DNA from: Rubrivivax sp.
GTDB taxonomy: Bacteria; Pseudomonadota; Gammaproteobacteria; Burkholderiales; Burkholderiaceae_C
Length of the DNA stretch: 61,826 nt
Direction: 5' to 3'
Assembly (NCBI GenBank): GCA_030680415.1
Contig: JAUXVE010000040.1
Coordinates: 1-61,826, forward strand
The notes under the pieces are model-generated. The model saw only the letters and a list, made by a program, of their open reading frames with translations, was not told where the DNA came from and ran no database searches. Positions 15,717-25,291 of this stretch are shown piece after piece. Within the stretch, counting starts at the first letter, position 1. Each line of letters begins with the position of its first letter. Both the position numbers and the translations under genes were made by a program.

Positions 15717-17207
15717 TCACAGCGCGTCGATCGGATAGATCGGCCGCCGCACCTTGTGCAGGCCCAGCGCCGCATAGTCCGAGGTGCAGACCCCGGTGCC
15801 GGCGCATTCGACCACCGCATGCGCCAGCGACTTCAGTCCGGCGCGCCAGTGCACGCGGCTCTTCAGCATCAGGAAGCGCTGCGTCTGCGGTGCGATGCCG
15901 ACCGCGGTGAAGGCCGCCAGGTCGTGCGGCTCGACATGGTTGGAGATGACGACGATCTGCACCTTGCCGGTGTCGAGCACGGCGCTGAGCCCCATGTCGT
16001 TGCGCTCGCCGCGCGCCATCGGGCCGAGGTTGCGGTAGCGGCCGTCGCTGATCAGCCGCACGCGGCCGCTCACCGTGCGCGGCTGGCCCTTGAGGCCGAT
16101 GGCCGGCATGTCGAGTTTGCCGCCCAGCGCCAGCGTGAGCTGCGCGCCGACGCCGGCGGCGATCATCTGCTGCACCGCCGCCGGGTCGAAGATCGCGAAC
16201 GCGGCCACGTCCTCCAGGCCGGCGTCGAGGATCGCGCCGAGCACCGTCATCGTGTCCATGGTGCCGCCCGAGGCGCAGTTGTCGCTGTGGTCGAGCAGCA
16301 CCACCGGCCCGCTGCCGGCCGGCTTGGCCGCGGCCAGGGCCTGTGCGCGGGCCATCGACGCGGCCAGCGGTTCGATCGCGTAGACGAACTCGGCGCGCCG
16401 GGCCCAGGCCAGTGCGAGCAGTTCGTCGCACCAGCGGCGCGCCAGCGCGGCGTCGCCGTCGGTGACGACGACCGCCGACAGGCCTGCGAATTCGATGTCG
16501 GCATTGGGGAAACCGACGAAGACGCTGGCACTCAGCGCCCCTTGGGCTTCCATTTCGCGGCAGCGCGCCTGCAGCTCGCGGTTGGGCGCGTCGTCGGTGC
16601 CCTGGCGCATCACGTGCGGCAGCATCGGCTGGCGGCCCCAGGCCATCGTCGGCCGCGCCTGCCCGGCCAGCTGCGCCAGCGCGGCGCGGCCGGCGCGCAT
16701 GCCGGTCTCGTACATGTCGACGTGGGGGTAGGTCTGGTAGCCGGCGATGACGCTGGCGTTCTCGGCCATCGCGTCGTAGAGGTTGGTGTGCATGTCCAGC
16801 GCGACGCCGATCGGCACGCCGGGCGCGATGGCGCGGATGCGGCGCAGCAGCTCGCCTTCGCCGTCGTCGAAGGTCTGCGTGACCATCGCGCCATGCAGGT
16901 CCAGCAGCACGGCGTCGCAGCCTTGCGCCACCGCGCTGCAGATGCGGCCGGCGATGTGCTCGAAGGCAGCGTCTTCGACCGGGCCGCTGGGCCAGGCGCT
17001 GGCGGCGATCGGGATCGTGTACTGCGCGCCGGCGTCCTCGGCCAGGTCGATGAAGGCGCCGATCGCCGAGCCGGTGCCCTTGTAAGCGGCGCGCGCGGCG
17101 TCGCCCTCGGGTGGCGTGCTCCCGCCGGACGCAAAACGCGCCAGCGGCGTGGGCACCGGCGAGTAGGTGTTGGTCTCGTGTTTCATCTGGGCAATGACGA
17201 GCTTCAT
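15717..17207 (-). CDS. M81 family metallopeptidase (MlrC-like)
   Basis: A 496-aa protein, full length for the family. N-terminal MKLVIAQMKHETNTYSP is the MlrC hallmark. LLDLHGAMVTQTFDDGEGEL and ALDMHTNLYDAM give the metal-binding segment, with HTN ligands and YQTYPHVDMYETG. The C-terminal half contains DHSDNCASGGTMDT and the 'SNH' region. MlrC finishes the breakdown of linearised microcystin in sphingomonads, but most homologues act on unknown small peptides or amides. It is divergent from the two-amidase operon, consistent with one catabolic cluster. Confidence 0.9.
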   Translation of the reverse strand: MKLVIAQMKHETNTYSPVPTPLARFASGGSTPPEGDAARAAYKGTGSAIGAFIDLAEDAGAQYTIPIAASAWPSGPVEDAAFEHIAGRICSAVAQGCDAVLLDLHGAMVTQTFDDGEGELLRRIRAIAPGVPIGVALDMHTNLYDAMAENASVIAGYQTYPHVDMYETGMRAGRAALAQLAGQARPTMAWGRQPMLPHVMRQGTDDAPNRELQARCREMEAQGALSASVFVGFPNADIEFAGLSAVVVTDGDAALARRWCDELLALAWARRAEFVYAIEPLAASMARAQALAAAKPAGSGPVVLLDHSDNCASGGTMDTMTVLGAILDAGLEDVAAFAIFDPAAVQQMIAAGVGAQLTLALGGKLDMPAIGLKGQPRTVSGRVRLISDGRYRNLGPMARGERNDMGLSAVLDTGKVQIVVISNHVEPHDLAAFTAVGIAPQTQRFLMLKSRVHWRAGLKSLAHAVVECAGTGVCTSDYAALGLHKVRRPIYPIDAL

Positions 17208-17353
17208 GGAGAATCCTTGTGGTGGCCCGAGGCGTTTTCGGGTGTCGCTTCATGATGCCGCATCGGCGGCGTCCGAGGGCATACCCGGGGCAGGGTGGCG
17301 CACGCTTTAGGCAAGACTGCGGCACGACCGCCCTCGCCGCTGATGGAACCCCG

Positions 17354-18763
17354 ATGCCTGCCACCGACCTCGCCGACTGCACCGCCACCGACTTGCTCGC
17401 CCTGTACCGCAGCGGCCAGGCCTCGCCGCTGCAGGCCACCGAGGCCGTGCTCGCGCGCATCGAGCGGCTGAATCCCACGCTGCGCGCGTTCTGCTTCCTG
17501 GCGGCGGACGAGGCACTGGCCAGCGCGCGCGCCAGCGAAGCGCGCTGGCAGCGCGGCCAACCCTGCGGCCCGCTCGACGGCGTGCCGGCATCGATCAAGG
17601 ACCTGATCCTGGCGCAGGGCTGGCCCACGCTGCGCGGCAGCCACACGGTGGACGCCAGGCAGCCCTGGGACATCGACGCCCCTGCGGTGGCGCGGCTGCG
17701 CGAGGCCGGCGCGGTGCTGCTGGGCAAGACGAGCACGCCCGAGTTCGGCTGCAAGGGCGAGACCAACTCGCCGCGCACCGGCATCACGCGCAACCCCTGG
17801 GATCCGCGCAAGACGCCGGGCGGCTCGTCGGGCGGCACCGCGGCTGCGGTGGCCGCCGGCATGGGGCCGCTGAGCGTGGGCACCGACGGCGCCGGCAGCG
17901 TGCGCATCCCGGCCTCGTTCTGCGGCAATTTCGGGCTCAAGCCCAGCTTCGGCCGCGTGCCGGCCTACCCGCTGTCGCCGTTCGGCAGCGTGGCCCACCT
18001 CGGCCCGCACACGATGAGCGTGCGCGACGCGGCCCTGATGATGAACGTGCTGGCGCGCCCCGACGCGCGCGACTGGACCTCGCTGCCGCCCGACGGCCGC
18101 GACTACACCGTCGGGCTCGACGACGGCGTGCGCGGACTGCGCGTCGCCTGGTCGCCCACGCTCGGCTACGCGACGAACGTGGATCCCGAAGTGGCGGCCG
18201 CGTGCGCCGCGGCGGTGGCACGGCTGGCCGAGCTGGGGGCCCGGGTCGACGAGGTCGACCCGGGCTTCGACGACCCGCTGGACATCACCACCGGCCTGTG
18301 GTTCGTCGGTTCGTGGACGCTGTGGAACACGCTGACGCCCGCGCAGCAGGCCGTGACCGACCCCGATTTCGCGGCCGAGGCGCAGCTCGGCTCGGCCTAC
18401 AGCGCACTCGACGTGCAGCGGCTGAACCTGCGGCGCGGCGCCCTGGGTTCCTCGATGCGCCAGTTCATGCAGCGCTACGACCTGCTCGTGACGCCGAGCG
18501 TCGCCGTGCCGGCCTTCGACGCGCTGCCGGCCGGCCACGGCGCCATGACGCCGCAGTCGATGCTGGGCTGGACGCCGTTCAGCTATCCCTTCAACCTGAC
18601 ACAGCAGCCGGCCTGCACGATCCCGTGCGGGCTCACCGCCGACGGGCTGCCGATCGGGCTGCAGATCGTCGGCCCGATGTTCGGCGACGCACTCGTGCTG
18701 CGCGCGGCACGGGCCTACGAGAGCGTGCAGCCGATCGCGCGGCCGCGGCTGGACTGGGCTTGA
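17354..18763 (+). CDS. amidase signature family hydrolase
   Basis: A 469-aa amidase. The Ser-cisSer-Lys triad is visible: Lys in PASIKDLIL, cis-Ser in KTPGGSSGGTAAAV and nucleophile Ser in SVGTDGAGSVRIPASFC. The C-terminal domain ends CTIPCGLTADGLPIGLQIVG, typical of amidase/GatA-like proteins. GatB and GatC partners are absent, so this is a catabolic amidase and not the tRNA amidotransferase. ATG 17354 is chosen because the conserved N-terminus (TATDLLALYRSGQASPLQATE) follows directly. It is followed after 15 bp by a second amidase. Confidence 0.9.
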   Translation: MPATDLADCTATDLLALYRSGQASPLQATEAVLARIERLNPTLRAFCFLAADEALASARASEARWQRGQPCGPLDGVPASIKDLILAQGWPTLRGSHTVDARQPWDIDAPAVARLREAGAVLLGKTSTPEFGCKGETNSPRTGITRNPWDPRKTPGGSSGGTAAAVAAGMGPLSVGTDGAGSVRIPASFCGNFGLKPSFGRVPAYPLSPFGSVAHLGPHTMSVRDAALMMNVLARPDARDWTSLPPDGRDYTVGLDDGVRGLRVAWSPTLGYATNVDPEVAAACAAAVARLAELGARVDEVDPGFDDPLDITTGLWFVGSWTLWNTLTPAQQAVTDPDFAAEAQLGSAYSALDVQRLNLRRGALGSSMRQFMQRYDLLVTPSVAVPAFDALPAGHGAMTPQSMLGWTPFSYPFNLTQQPACTIPCGLTADGLPIGLQIVGPMFGDALVLRAARAYESVQPIARPRLDWA

Positions 18764-18778
18764 ACACGAGGTGACGCG

Positions 18779-20242
18779 ATGACCGAGACGGCTTTCCTGC
18801 CCGCCCACGAACTGGCCCTGCGCATCCGCCGGCGCGAGGTCTCGGCGTCGGAGTTGCTGCAGCTGTTCCTGGGCCGCATCGCGCGGCTCGACCCACAGTT
18901 CAATGCCGTCCCCGTGCTCGATGCCGAGCGCGCTTCGGCGCGCGCGCGCGCAGCCGACGCCGCACTCGAGCGCGGTGAGGTCTGGGGCCCGCTGCACGGC
19001 GTGCCGATGACGGTGAAGGAATCGTTCAACGTTGCCGGGCTGCCCACGACCTACGGCATCGAGGCCTTCCGGAACAACATCGCCGCCAGCGACGCCGTCA
19101 CCGTGCAGCGCCTGAAGGCCGCCGGCGCGGTGATCTTCGGCAAGACCAACGTGCCGGTGTCGCTGGCCGACTGGCAAAGCTTCAACCCGGTCTACGGCAC
19201 CACGAACAACCCTTGGGACCCGACGCGCACGCCCGGCGGCTCGTCCGGCGGCGCGGCGGCGGCGCTGGCGGCCGGCCTGACGGCGCTGGAGCTCGGCAGC
19301 GACATCGGCGCGTCGATCCGCAACCCGGCGCATTACTGCGGCGTCTGGGGCCACAAGCCGACCTGGGGCGTGGTGCCGCTCGGTGGCCACGAACTGACGC
19401 CGCAGGAGTGCGCCGACAACTTCGACATCGCCGCCGCCGGGCCGCTGGCACGCAGCGCGTTCGACCTCGCGCTCGCGATGGACATCCTGGCCACGCCGCT
19501 GGAGGCGATGACACCCCTCGGCCGCCTGCCCATGGCCTGGCGCGACCGCGGCACGCCGCCACGCCGCTGCCGCGTCGCCGTGCTGTTCGACGACGCCGAG
19601 GCCGAGGTCGACGCCGGCGTGCAGCAGGCGCTGCACGCGCTGGCCTCGTTCCTGCGGGCGCAAGGTGTCGCGGTGACCGAGGACGCGCGGCCGGTGGACA
19701 GCCGCGAGTCGAACCACGTCTACCTCCACCTCCTGCGCGCCGCCACCGGCGCGCACTACGACGACGCTGACTATGCCCAGGCGCTGCAGCGTGCGCGCGG
19801 CTACGCGCCGCAGGACCAGAGCTACCCGGCGCGCCACTTCCGCGGCAACACCTTCTCGTACCGCGACTGGGTGCAACTCGACGCCGTGCGCACGAAACTG
19901 CGGCGCCAGTGGGCCGCGTTCTTCGAACGGCACGATCTGCTGATCTGTCCTGTCGCCACGACACCGGCGTTCGCGCACAACCAGCAGGGCGAACGCTGGG
20001 AACGCATGATTCCGGTCAACGGCCACACGCAACCGAGCACCGACGCGCTGTTCTGGGCCGGTTACCCGGGCATCGTGGGCCTGCCGGCCACGGCGGTGCC
20101 GCTGGGCCTGAGCCCCGGGGGGCTGCCGGTGGGCGCGCAGATCGTCGGGCCACTGTTCGGCGACGCGGACTGCCTGCGCTTCGCGCAGTGGCTCGAGCGC
20201 GAGTACCGCGCGTTCGTGCCGCCGCCTCTGGCGACGGGCTGA
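18779..20242 (+). CDS. amidase signature family hydrolase, second copy
   Basis: A 487-aa amidase. Lys in MTVKESFNVAG, cis-Ser in RTPGGSSGGAAAALAAG and nucleophile Ser in LGSDIGASIRNPAHYCG complete the triad, and GLPVGAQIVGPLFGD closes the domain. It is clearly diverged from the gene before it, closer to the 6-aminohexanoate/acetamidase-like subgroup, so it is not a recent duplicate. GAGGTGA precedes the ATG. It forms a bicistron with 17354-18763; together with MlrC, M20 and YtcJ-like proteins they suggest use of amide-linked compounds. Confidence 0.9.
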   Translation: MTETAFLPAHELALRIRRREVSASELLQLFLGRIARLDPQFNAVPVLDAERASARARAADAALERGEVWGPLHGVPMTVKESFNVAGLPTTYGIEAFRNNIAASDAVTVQRLKAAGAVIFGKTNVPVSLADWQSFNPVYGTTNNPWDPTRTPGGSSGGAAAALAAGLTALELGSDIGASIRNPAHYCGVWGHKPTWGVVPLGGHELTPQECADNFDIAAAGPLARSAFDLALAMDILATPLEAMTPLGRLPMAWRDRGTPPRRCRVAVLFDDAEAEVDAGVQQALHALASFLRAQGVAVTEDARPVDSRESNHVYLHLLRAATGAHYDDADYAQALQRARGYAPQDQSYPARHFRGNTFSYRDWVQLDAVRTKLRRQWAAFFERHDLLICPVATTPAFAHNQQGERWERMIPVNGHTQPSTDALFWAGYPGIVGLPATAVPLGLSPGGLPVGAQIVGPLFGDADCLRFAQWLEREYRAFVPPPLATG

Positions 20243-20351
20243 GCGGCGGCTCAGAGCCTGAGCGGCCATCCAGCGCAGGCGCGCCATAGGCCACGAGCCA
20301 TTCTGGCCCGGGGTGCTGCGCAGCGGCTGATTCGGCGGCATCATCCGCCGC

Positions 20352-21080
20352 ATGCTCGCCCCGCGCCCGACCTGCCGCCACTGCGGCCAGCCCCTCAGCC
20401 CGTTGCGGCAGCGGCTGGCCGACAGCTGCGAAGCGCCGGCCTGCCGCCACCGGGCCGTCCTGGTGCGACAGCTGCAGCGGCGCCGGGCGCAGCTGGAAGC
20501 ACAGCGCGACCATGCCGCTGCACGCGGCCACGACCCGCGCCTGCTGCAGGCCCCCGTGGTCTGGCTGCGCCACCACGGCACCGAGATGGCCGCCGTGAGC
20601 GCCGAAGAGAGCGCCGGCCACGCTGCCGAGCTGGCCGCACTGGCCGCCGACCCCGAGGCCCACCCGCGCAAACCCAACCTGGACGGCTGGCCCGAGGATG
20701 CCGGCCCGGCCCCCGCTGCCGACGGCGCCGTGTGCGGCTTCTGCCGCGGCCGCGGCCGCTGCTGCCGCGTCGGCCGCGCCTGCGCCGGCTTCGTCGACGT
20801 CGGCGTGCTGCGCGCGTGGCAGCAAGGGCATGGCGGCTCGCTGGCCGACGCCGCAGCGCACGACGTGTCGCGGCTGCCCGCCGAACACGTCGCGGCGAGG
20901 TCCCTGCCGCGGCCTGGCTGCACGCTGCGGCCGGCAGACTGCGCACGCGCAGGCTGCCCCGATTGCCCAAGGCCAGACGCACCGCCCAGGCATGATCGTG
21001 CCATGGCCGCACCGCTGTACCCACCACCGCTGACGCGCAGCCGTGTCGGCGCTGGCGTCCTCAGGCGGACGCTGGCGTGA
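20352..21080 (+). CDS. Cys-rich conserved hypothetical protein
   Basis: 242 aa, not recognised. Three cysteine groups stand out: CRHCGQPL...CEAPACRH near residues 8-33, CGFCRGRGRCCRVGRACAGF at about 132-151, and CTLRPADCARAGCPDCP near 198-215. They could form zinc ribbons or metal clusters. The middle is Arg/Ala-rich and helical. The TGA overlaps the GTG of the next gene by 4 bp (GTGA), which argues that it is a real gene coupled to the glycosylase-like protein. A metal- or DNA-related helper is possible but unproven. Confidence 0.6.
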   Translation: MLAPRPTCRHCGQPLSPLRQRLADSCEAPACRHRAVLVRQLQRRRAQLEAQRDHAAARGHDPRLLQAPVVWLRHHGTEMAAVSAEESAGHAAELAALAADPEAHPRKPNLDGWPEDAGPAPAADGAVCGFCRGRGRCCRVGRACAGFVDVGVLRAWQQGHGGSLADAAAHDVSRLPAEHVAARSLPRPGCTLRPADCARAGCPDCPRPDAPPRHDRAMAAPLYPPPLTRSRVGAGVLRRTLA

Positions 21081-22195
21081 AGGTGCTCACCCTGGACGAA
21101 CTGCGCCGCTACGCGGTGGCGCGCAGCCTGTTCCAGCCGACGACGCTGCCGAAGGCGATCGCGCGGCTCGGCTTCGTGCAGGCCGACCCGATCCGCGCCC
21201 CGGCACGCGCGCAGGACCTGACGCTGCGCCACCGGGTGCTCGGCTACCGCGCCGGTGACCTCGAGGCCCGTTATCCACGGCTGGCGATCGAGGAGGACTA
21301 CTTCGTCAACTACGGCTTCCTGCCACGGCAGACGCACGCGCTGATGCACCCGCGCACGCCGCGCACGAGCTGGCCGCAGGCGCGCCGGGCGCAGGCGCAG
21401 GCGGTGCTGGACTTCGTGCGCGAGCATGGCGTCGTGCACCCGCGCCAGGTCGATGCCCACTTTGCGCATGGCACGGCGAAGAACTGGTTCGGCGGCAACA
21501 GCAAGGCCAGCACGCAGTTGCTCGACGGCATGCACTACCGCGGCCTGCTGCGCATTGCCCGGCGCGAGGGCGGCGTGCGGCTGTACGCCCCACGCGAGCC
21601 TCACCCGCCGGCGCCCGACCCGGCCACCGCGCTCGACGCGCTGGTGGACCTGGTGGTGGGCAAGTACGCGCCGCTGCCTGAACGGTCCTTGAGCGAACTC
21701 GTCGGCCACCTGCGTTACGGCGCGCCGCAATGGGCCGACGGCCGGCCTGCCGCGCTGGCGCGCGCGAAACTGAGGCTGCCTTCGGCCCGCGTCGAAGGGC
21801 TGACCTGGTACTGGCCGGCGGGCGACGAGCCGGCGTCCGGGCGCCACGCGCCGCGCGACCGGGTGCGCCTGCTCGCGCCATTCGACCCCGTGGTCTGGGA
21901 CCGCCGCCGCTTCGAGGCCTTGTGGGGCTGGGCCTACCGCTTCGAGGCCTACACGCCGGCAGCGAAACGCGTTCGCGGCTACTACGCGCTGCCGCTGTTG
22001 TGGCGCGACCGCGTCATCGGCTGGGGCAACCTGGCGCTGGCGAACGACCGCCGCACCGTGCAGGCCGAGCTGGGCTACGTGGGCGGCACACCGCCGCGCG
22101 AACGCGGGTTCCGCGCCGCGCTCGACGACGAGCTGGCGCAGGTCGAAGCCTTCCTGCAGCCACGCGTCGCCGCAGCGCCGCGGCGCGCGACCTGA
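21077..22195 (+). CDS. winged-helix DNA glycosylase of the YcaQ/AlkZ (HTH_42) family
   Basis: 372 aa. KVLTLDELRRYAVARSLF opens the domain, and GFVQADPIRAPARAQDL contains the Q-x-D motif that is catalytic in YcaQ-type interstrand-crosslink glycosylases. YFVNYGFLPRQ, GNSKASTQLLDGMHYRGLLRIARREG (winged helix) and LLAPFDPVVWDRRRFEALWGWAYRFEAY follow in family order. It should remove bulky or cross-linked bases. The GTG start overlaps the preceding stop codon. Confidence 0.85.
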   Translation: MKVLTLDELRRYAVARSLFQPTTLPKAIARLGFVQADPIRAPARAQDLTLRHRVLGYRAGDLEARYPRLAIEEDYFVNYGFLPRQTHALMHPRTPRTSWPQARRAQAQAVLDFVREHGVVHPRQVDAHFAHGTAKNWFGGNSKASTQLLDGMHYRGLLRIARREGGVRLYAPREPHPPAPDPATALDALVDLVVGKYAPLPERSLSELVGHLRYGAPQWADGRPAALARAKLRLPSARVEGLTWYWPAGDEPASGRHAPRDRVRLLAPFDPVVWDRRRFEALWGWAYRFEAYTPAAKRVRGYYALPLLWRDRVIGWGNLALANDRRTVQAELGYVGGTPPRERGFRAALDDELAQVEAFLQPRVAAAPRRAT

Positions 22196-22226
22196 AGGCG
22201 GGCGCCGGACCGCCAGACGCAAGCCC

Positions 22227-23015
22227 ATGGCCGACCTCAGCCCCGCGCCGCATGAGCCCGCACGGCCGCCCGAAGGGCGAATACCGGAGTGCGCAGCACG
22301 AAGGCACACCCGTGAGCGCCCGCTGTCACTGCCCTTGTGGCCGCTGGCGCTGCTGGCCGCGCTGTTGCCGGCCGCCGCGTCGCTGCTGGCGCTGTGGCTG
22401 GCCGTGCGGGCCGGCCTGGTGCCGGCATGCAACCCGTTCATCGACGGCTGCGTGTCGATCAGCCGCGCCGCGCGGCACGAGTTGCCGAACCATGTCTTCC
22501 GTGCCCTGATGCTGCCCGCTGCCACGTTGCAGGGCCTGGTGTGGCTGCTTGCCGCCCGCTGGCTGCGCAGCGGTCTCGGCTCGACGCCGGGGCTGCGCGC
22601 GCTGGCGCCGCTGGGCCTGACGGCGGCGGCGGCGCTGGTGCTTTACGTCACCTTTCTCGGCACCGAGGGGCAGGTCTATCGCTGGCTGCGCCAGTACGGC
22701 ACCGTGGTGTACTTCGGCTTCACCTGCCTGTGCCTGCTGCTGGCGGGCAACGCGGCGCTGCGGCTGGCGGCGAGCGGGCGACTGGCGCTGCCGCGCCTGC
22801 TCGAGCGCGCGCTGGCCGGGCTTGCGGTGCTGCTGGTGACGCTGGGCCTCGTCAACGCCATCGTCGCCGCACTGTTCGGCGACGAGGTGAAGGCGCGCAT
22901 CGAGAACGTCACCGAGTGGTGGGGTGCACTGGTCTTCGTGCTCGGCTTCCTGGCGCTGGCGGTGATGTGGTGGCGCCTGGGCCTGCGCGTCACGCTCGCG
23001 CCGCCGCTGCGCTAA
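22227..23015 (+). CDS. multipass membrane protein, Frag1/DRAM-like
   Basis: 262 aa with about six membrane helices. The first (LPLWPLALLAALLPAAASLLAL) is followed by a loop NPFIDGCVSISRAARHELPN. Two cysteines and the 'DGCxSIS' string resemble bacterial Frag1/DRAM/Sfk1-type proteins of unknown role. Its last 4 bases overlap the convergent HAD gene. Starts further downstream near MSLPLW-like residues are not available, so 22227 is kept. Confidence 0.6.
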   Translation: MADLSPAPHEPARPPEGRIPECAARRHTRERPLSLPLWPLALLAALLPAAASLLALWLAVRAGLVPACNPFIDGCVSISRAARHELPNHVFRALMLPAATLQGLVWLLAARWLRSGLGSTPGLRALAPLGLTAAAALVLYVTFLGTEGQVYRWLRQYGTVVYFGFTCLCLLLAGNAALRLAASGRLALPRLLERALAGLAVLLVTLGLVNAIVAALFGDEVKARIENVTEWWGALVFVLGFLALAVMWWRLGLRVTLAPPLR

Positions 23016-23815
23016 AGCGGCCCTTGACCAGCGGCGAGCAAGGCGTGCGCGACCTCGGCAAAGCCCGCGCCGCGTTCGCCCGCGGTAATGTAGGCCGGCC
23101 AGGTGTGCAGCTCGGCCGCGAAACGGCGCAGGTTGGCCACGCCCACGCTCAGGGGAAAGGCGCCGAACATCGCCTGGTCGTTGGTCGAGTCGCCGACATA
23201 GACCCAGCGCCCGATCTCGGCGGCGAGTTCGCGCCCGTACAGCCGCCGCACCATCCAGTGCGCGGCGCTGAGCTTGTCGTGGCTGCCGAACCAGCCGTTG
23301 ACATGGATCGAGCTCACGGTGGCGTTCATGCCCTCCTCGCGCATCAGCGCCACCACCCGCGCGATGGCTGCCGTGTCCAGGTGCGTGAACTCGCTGTGGT
23401 CGACGGCGATGTCGGTGGCGCGGCCGGCGCTGTCGCGCGCCAGCACGGCGGCGGGCACCTCGCGCAGCACACGCTGCGCCACCTCGCGCAGGCGGGCGGC
23501 GTTGCGCAGCCGGGTGGCTTCGTCCTGGACGTATTCGGTGCGCAGGCGCGCGCCGTCGCGGATCAGGGCCACGGCGCCGTTCTCGGCGACGATCGCCGCC
23601 ACCGGCCAGGCCAGCGCGAAGGGCGTGCTCCAGCCCAGCGGCCGACCCGTGATCGCAATCACGGGGACCCGGGCCTGCTGCAGACTGCGCAGCGCCTCCT
23701 GGGCCGCGGGGTCGAGCCGGCCGTCGGCGGTGAGGGTGTCGTCGATATCGGTCATGATGCCGGCGACGCGGCGCCAGGCCGGCCCCGGCAGGGCCGCCAG
23801 GGGCCGCGACGGCAC
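23012..23815 (-). CDS. HAD-IIB family phosphatase
   Basis: About 267 aa. Motif I is MTDIDDTLTADG, motif II IAITGRP, motif III includes the Lys in SHDKLSAAHW, and motif IV is VYVGDSTNDQAMF. The cap (VAAIVAENGAVAL ... ATDIAVDHSEF) is of the Cof/sucrose-phosphatase type. It probably dephosphorylates a sugar phosphate or related small molecule. The start is uncertain: GTG 23815 or GTG 23824 retain the conserved leader PLAALPGPAWRRVAGI. It is divergent from PPK2 with less than 100 bp between. Confidence 0.82.
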   Translation of the reverse strand: MPSRPLAALPGPAWRRVAGIMTDIDDTLTADGRLDPAAQEALRSLQQARVPVIAITGRPLGWSTPFALAWPVAAIVAENGAVALIRDGARLRTEYVQDEATRLRNAARLREVAQRVLREVPAAVLARDSAGRATDIAVDHSEFTHLDTAAIARVVALMREEGMNATVSSIHVNGWFGSHDKLSAAHWMVRRLYGRELAAEIGRWVYVGDSTNDQAMFGAFPLSVGVANLRRFAAELHTWPAYITAGERGAGFAEVAHALLAAGQGPL

Positions 23816-23911
23816 GCCGTTCACGCCGCGCCGCCTGCGCCCGACGCCGCTCGACGGGCGACAAGCCATGCCCGGCATGAACTCTCGATCATCGACTCTT
23901 TCACACCACAC

Positions 23912-25126
23912 ATGCCCATGGCCAAGGATACCGCCGCCAACACCGCCAAGCCGAAAGCCACGCCACGCCGCCCTGCCGCCAAGCGCACGCCCGCGCCGGC
24001 AGCCCGGCCGCGGGCACAGCCAAGGCCGGTCGAGGCCGGTGATGTGCCGCCGTCGCTGCAGAAACGCTCGATCGAACGTGAACGCGTTTCGCGCGCCACC
24101 ACGCGCGCCGAGATCGTCAAGGAGCAGGCCCTGTCCGACATCCTCGCCGCACACGCCAGGGCCGACGCGGGCACGACGACGGGCTGGCTGGGCGAGTTGC
24201 AGGCGCTGATCGACGGCGCCTCGCCCGACGAGGTGAAGACACTGCGCCGGGCGCTGTTCGACCGCGCCGCCGACAAGCCCGCCGACGGCGTCGACCCCGA
24301 CAGCGAGCTCGCGCCCGGCTGGCGCGAGGGCGGCTACCCGTACAGGAACCTGATGTCGCGCCGCGCCTATGAAAAGCAGAAGTACCGCCTGCAGGTGGAG
24401 CTGCTCAAGCTGCAGGCCTGGGTCAAGGAAAGCGGCCAGCGTGTCGTGATCCTGTTCGAGGGCCGCGACGCCGCCGGCAAGGGCGGCACCATCAAGCGCT
24501 TCATGGAAAACCTCAATCCGCGCGGCGCGCGCGTGGTGGCGCTGGAAAAGCCGAGCGAGATCGAGCGCGGGCAGTGGTATTTCCAGCGCTACATCGAGCA
24601 CCTGCCCACGCGCGGCGAGATCGTGCTGTTCGACCGCAGCTGGTACAACCGCGCCGGCGTCGAGCGGGTGATGGGCTTTTGCACCGACGCCGAGTACGAC
24701 GAGTTCATGCGCCAGACACCCGAGTTCGAGCGCCACCTGGTACGCAGCGGCGTGTTCGTCTTCAAGTTCTGGTTCTCGGTCAGCCGCGCCGAGCAGCGCC
24801 GCCGCTTCAAGGAGCGCAAGGCGCACCCGCTCAAGCAATGGAAGCTGAGCCCGGTGGATCTGGCCTCGCTCGACAAGTGGGACGCCTACACGCTGGCCAA
24901 GGAGGCGATGTTCCTGCACACCGACACCTCCGACGCACCGTGGACGGTGATCAAGTCGGACTGCAAGAAGCGCGCGCGGCTCAACGCCATCCGCTACCTG
25001 CTGCACCGGCTGCCGTACACGGAGAAGGACGCGCAGTCCATCGGCAAGGTCGACACGCTGATCGTCGGCCGCGCGGCGCTGGTGGCCGGGCAGGCGGAGG
25101 AATTCACGCCGGCGTCCGACGCCTGA
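23912..25126 (+). CDS. ppk2: polyphosphate kinase 2
   Basis: 404 aa. The core has Walker [21 protein letters not shown], the lid region with [15 protein letters not shown] and Walker [19 protein letters not shown], as in class I PPK2, which converts GDP or ADP to the triphosphate using polyphosphate. The N-terminal 100 residues are a Lys/Pro/Ala-rich tail ([20 protein letters not shown]) that is longer than usual and probably disordered, similar to histone-like tails. ATG 23912 or 23918; no strong ribosome binding site. Confidence 0.92.
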   Translation: MPMAKDTAANTAKPKATPRRPAAKRTPAPAARPRAQPRPVEAGDVPPSLQKRSIERERVSRATTRAEIVKEQALSDILAAHARADAGTTTGWLGELQALIDGASPDEVKTLRRALFDRAADKPADGVDPDSELAPGWREGGYPYRNLMSRRAYEKQKYRLQVELLKLQAWVKESGQRVVILFEGRDAAGKGGTIKRFMENLNPRGARVVALEKPSEIERGQWYFQRYIEHLPTRGEIVLFDRSWYNRAGVERVMGFCTDAEYDEFMRQTPEFERHLVRSGVFVFKFWFSVSRAEQRRRFKERKAHPLKQWKLSPVDLASLDKWDAYTLAKEAMFLHTDTSDAPWTVIKSDCKKRARLNAIRYLLHRLPYTEKDAQSIGKVDTLIVGRAALVAGQAEEFTPASDA

Positions 25127-25174
25127 GGCCGGTGCGCGCTGCAAGGCGGGCAGCGGCTGGCTATACTTCCCGAC

Positions 25175-25291
25175 TTCCGAGGAGCGTTGCAACCTCACCC
25201 GCTTGAGGCCAGGCTCGGAAAGTGAATTTCAGCGGGCCGACCTGTACGCAGGTCACGGTGCCGCTCAGACTTCATTGCAACTGCGCTCACC
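25175..25291 (+). promoter_or_regulatory. S-adenosylhomocysteine (SAH) riboswitch aptamer
   Basis: P1 is TTCCGAG (25175-25181) paired with CTCGGAA (25214-25220). GAGCGTTGC (25182-25190) pairs with GCAAC-CGCTC at 25277-25288 to form the pseudoknot, and the AACC/CCAGG core is present. A long variable stem (GACCTG/CAGGTC inside AGCGG/CCGCT) lies between. This agrees with the known SAH-I class found upstream of ahcY in betaproteobacteria, which turns expression on when SAH accumulates. Confidence 0.9.

Noticed and set aside
17354..20242. Amidases as GatA of the tRNA amidotransferase
   Set aside because: No GatB/GatC genes nearby, and both proteins have catabolic-amidase N-termini.
17204..22525. 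Open frame of 1773 codons on the minus strand
   Set aside because: It is an artefact of high GC3: it runs antisense to two amidases, the Cys-rich gene and the glycosylase gene, is extremely Arg/Ala/Gln-rich and shows no family pattern.
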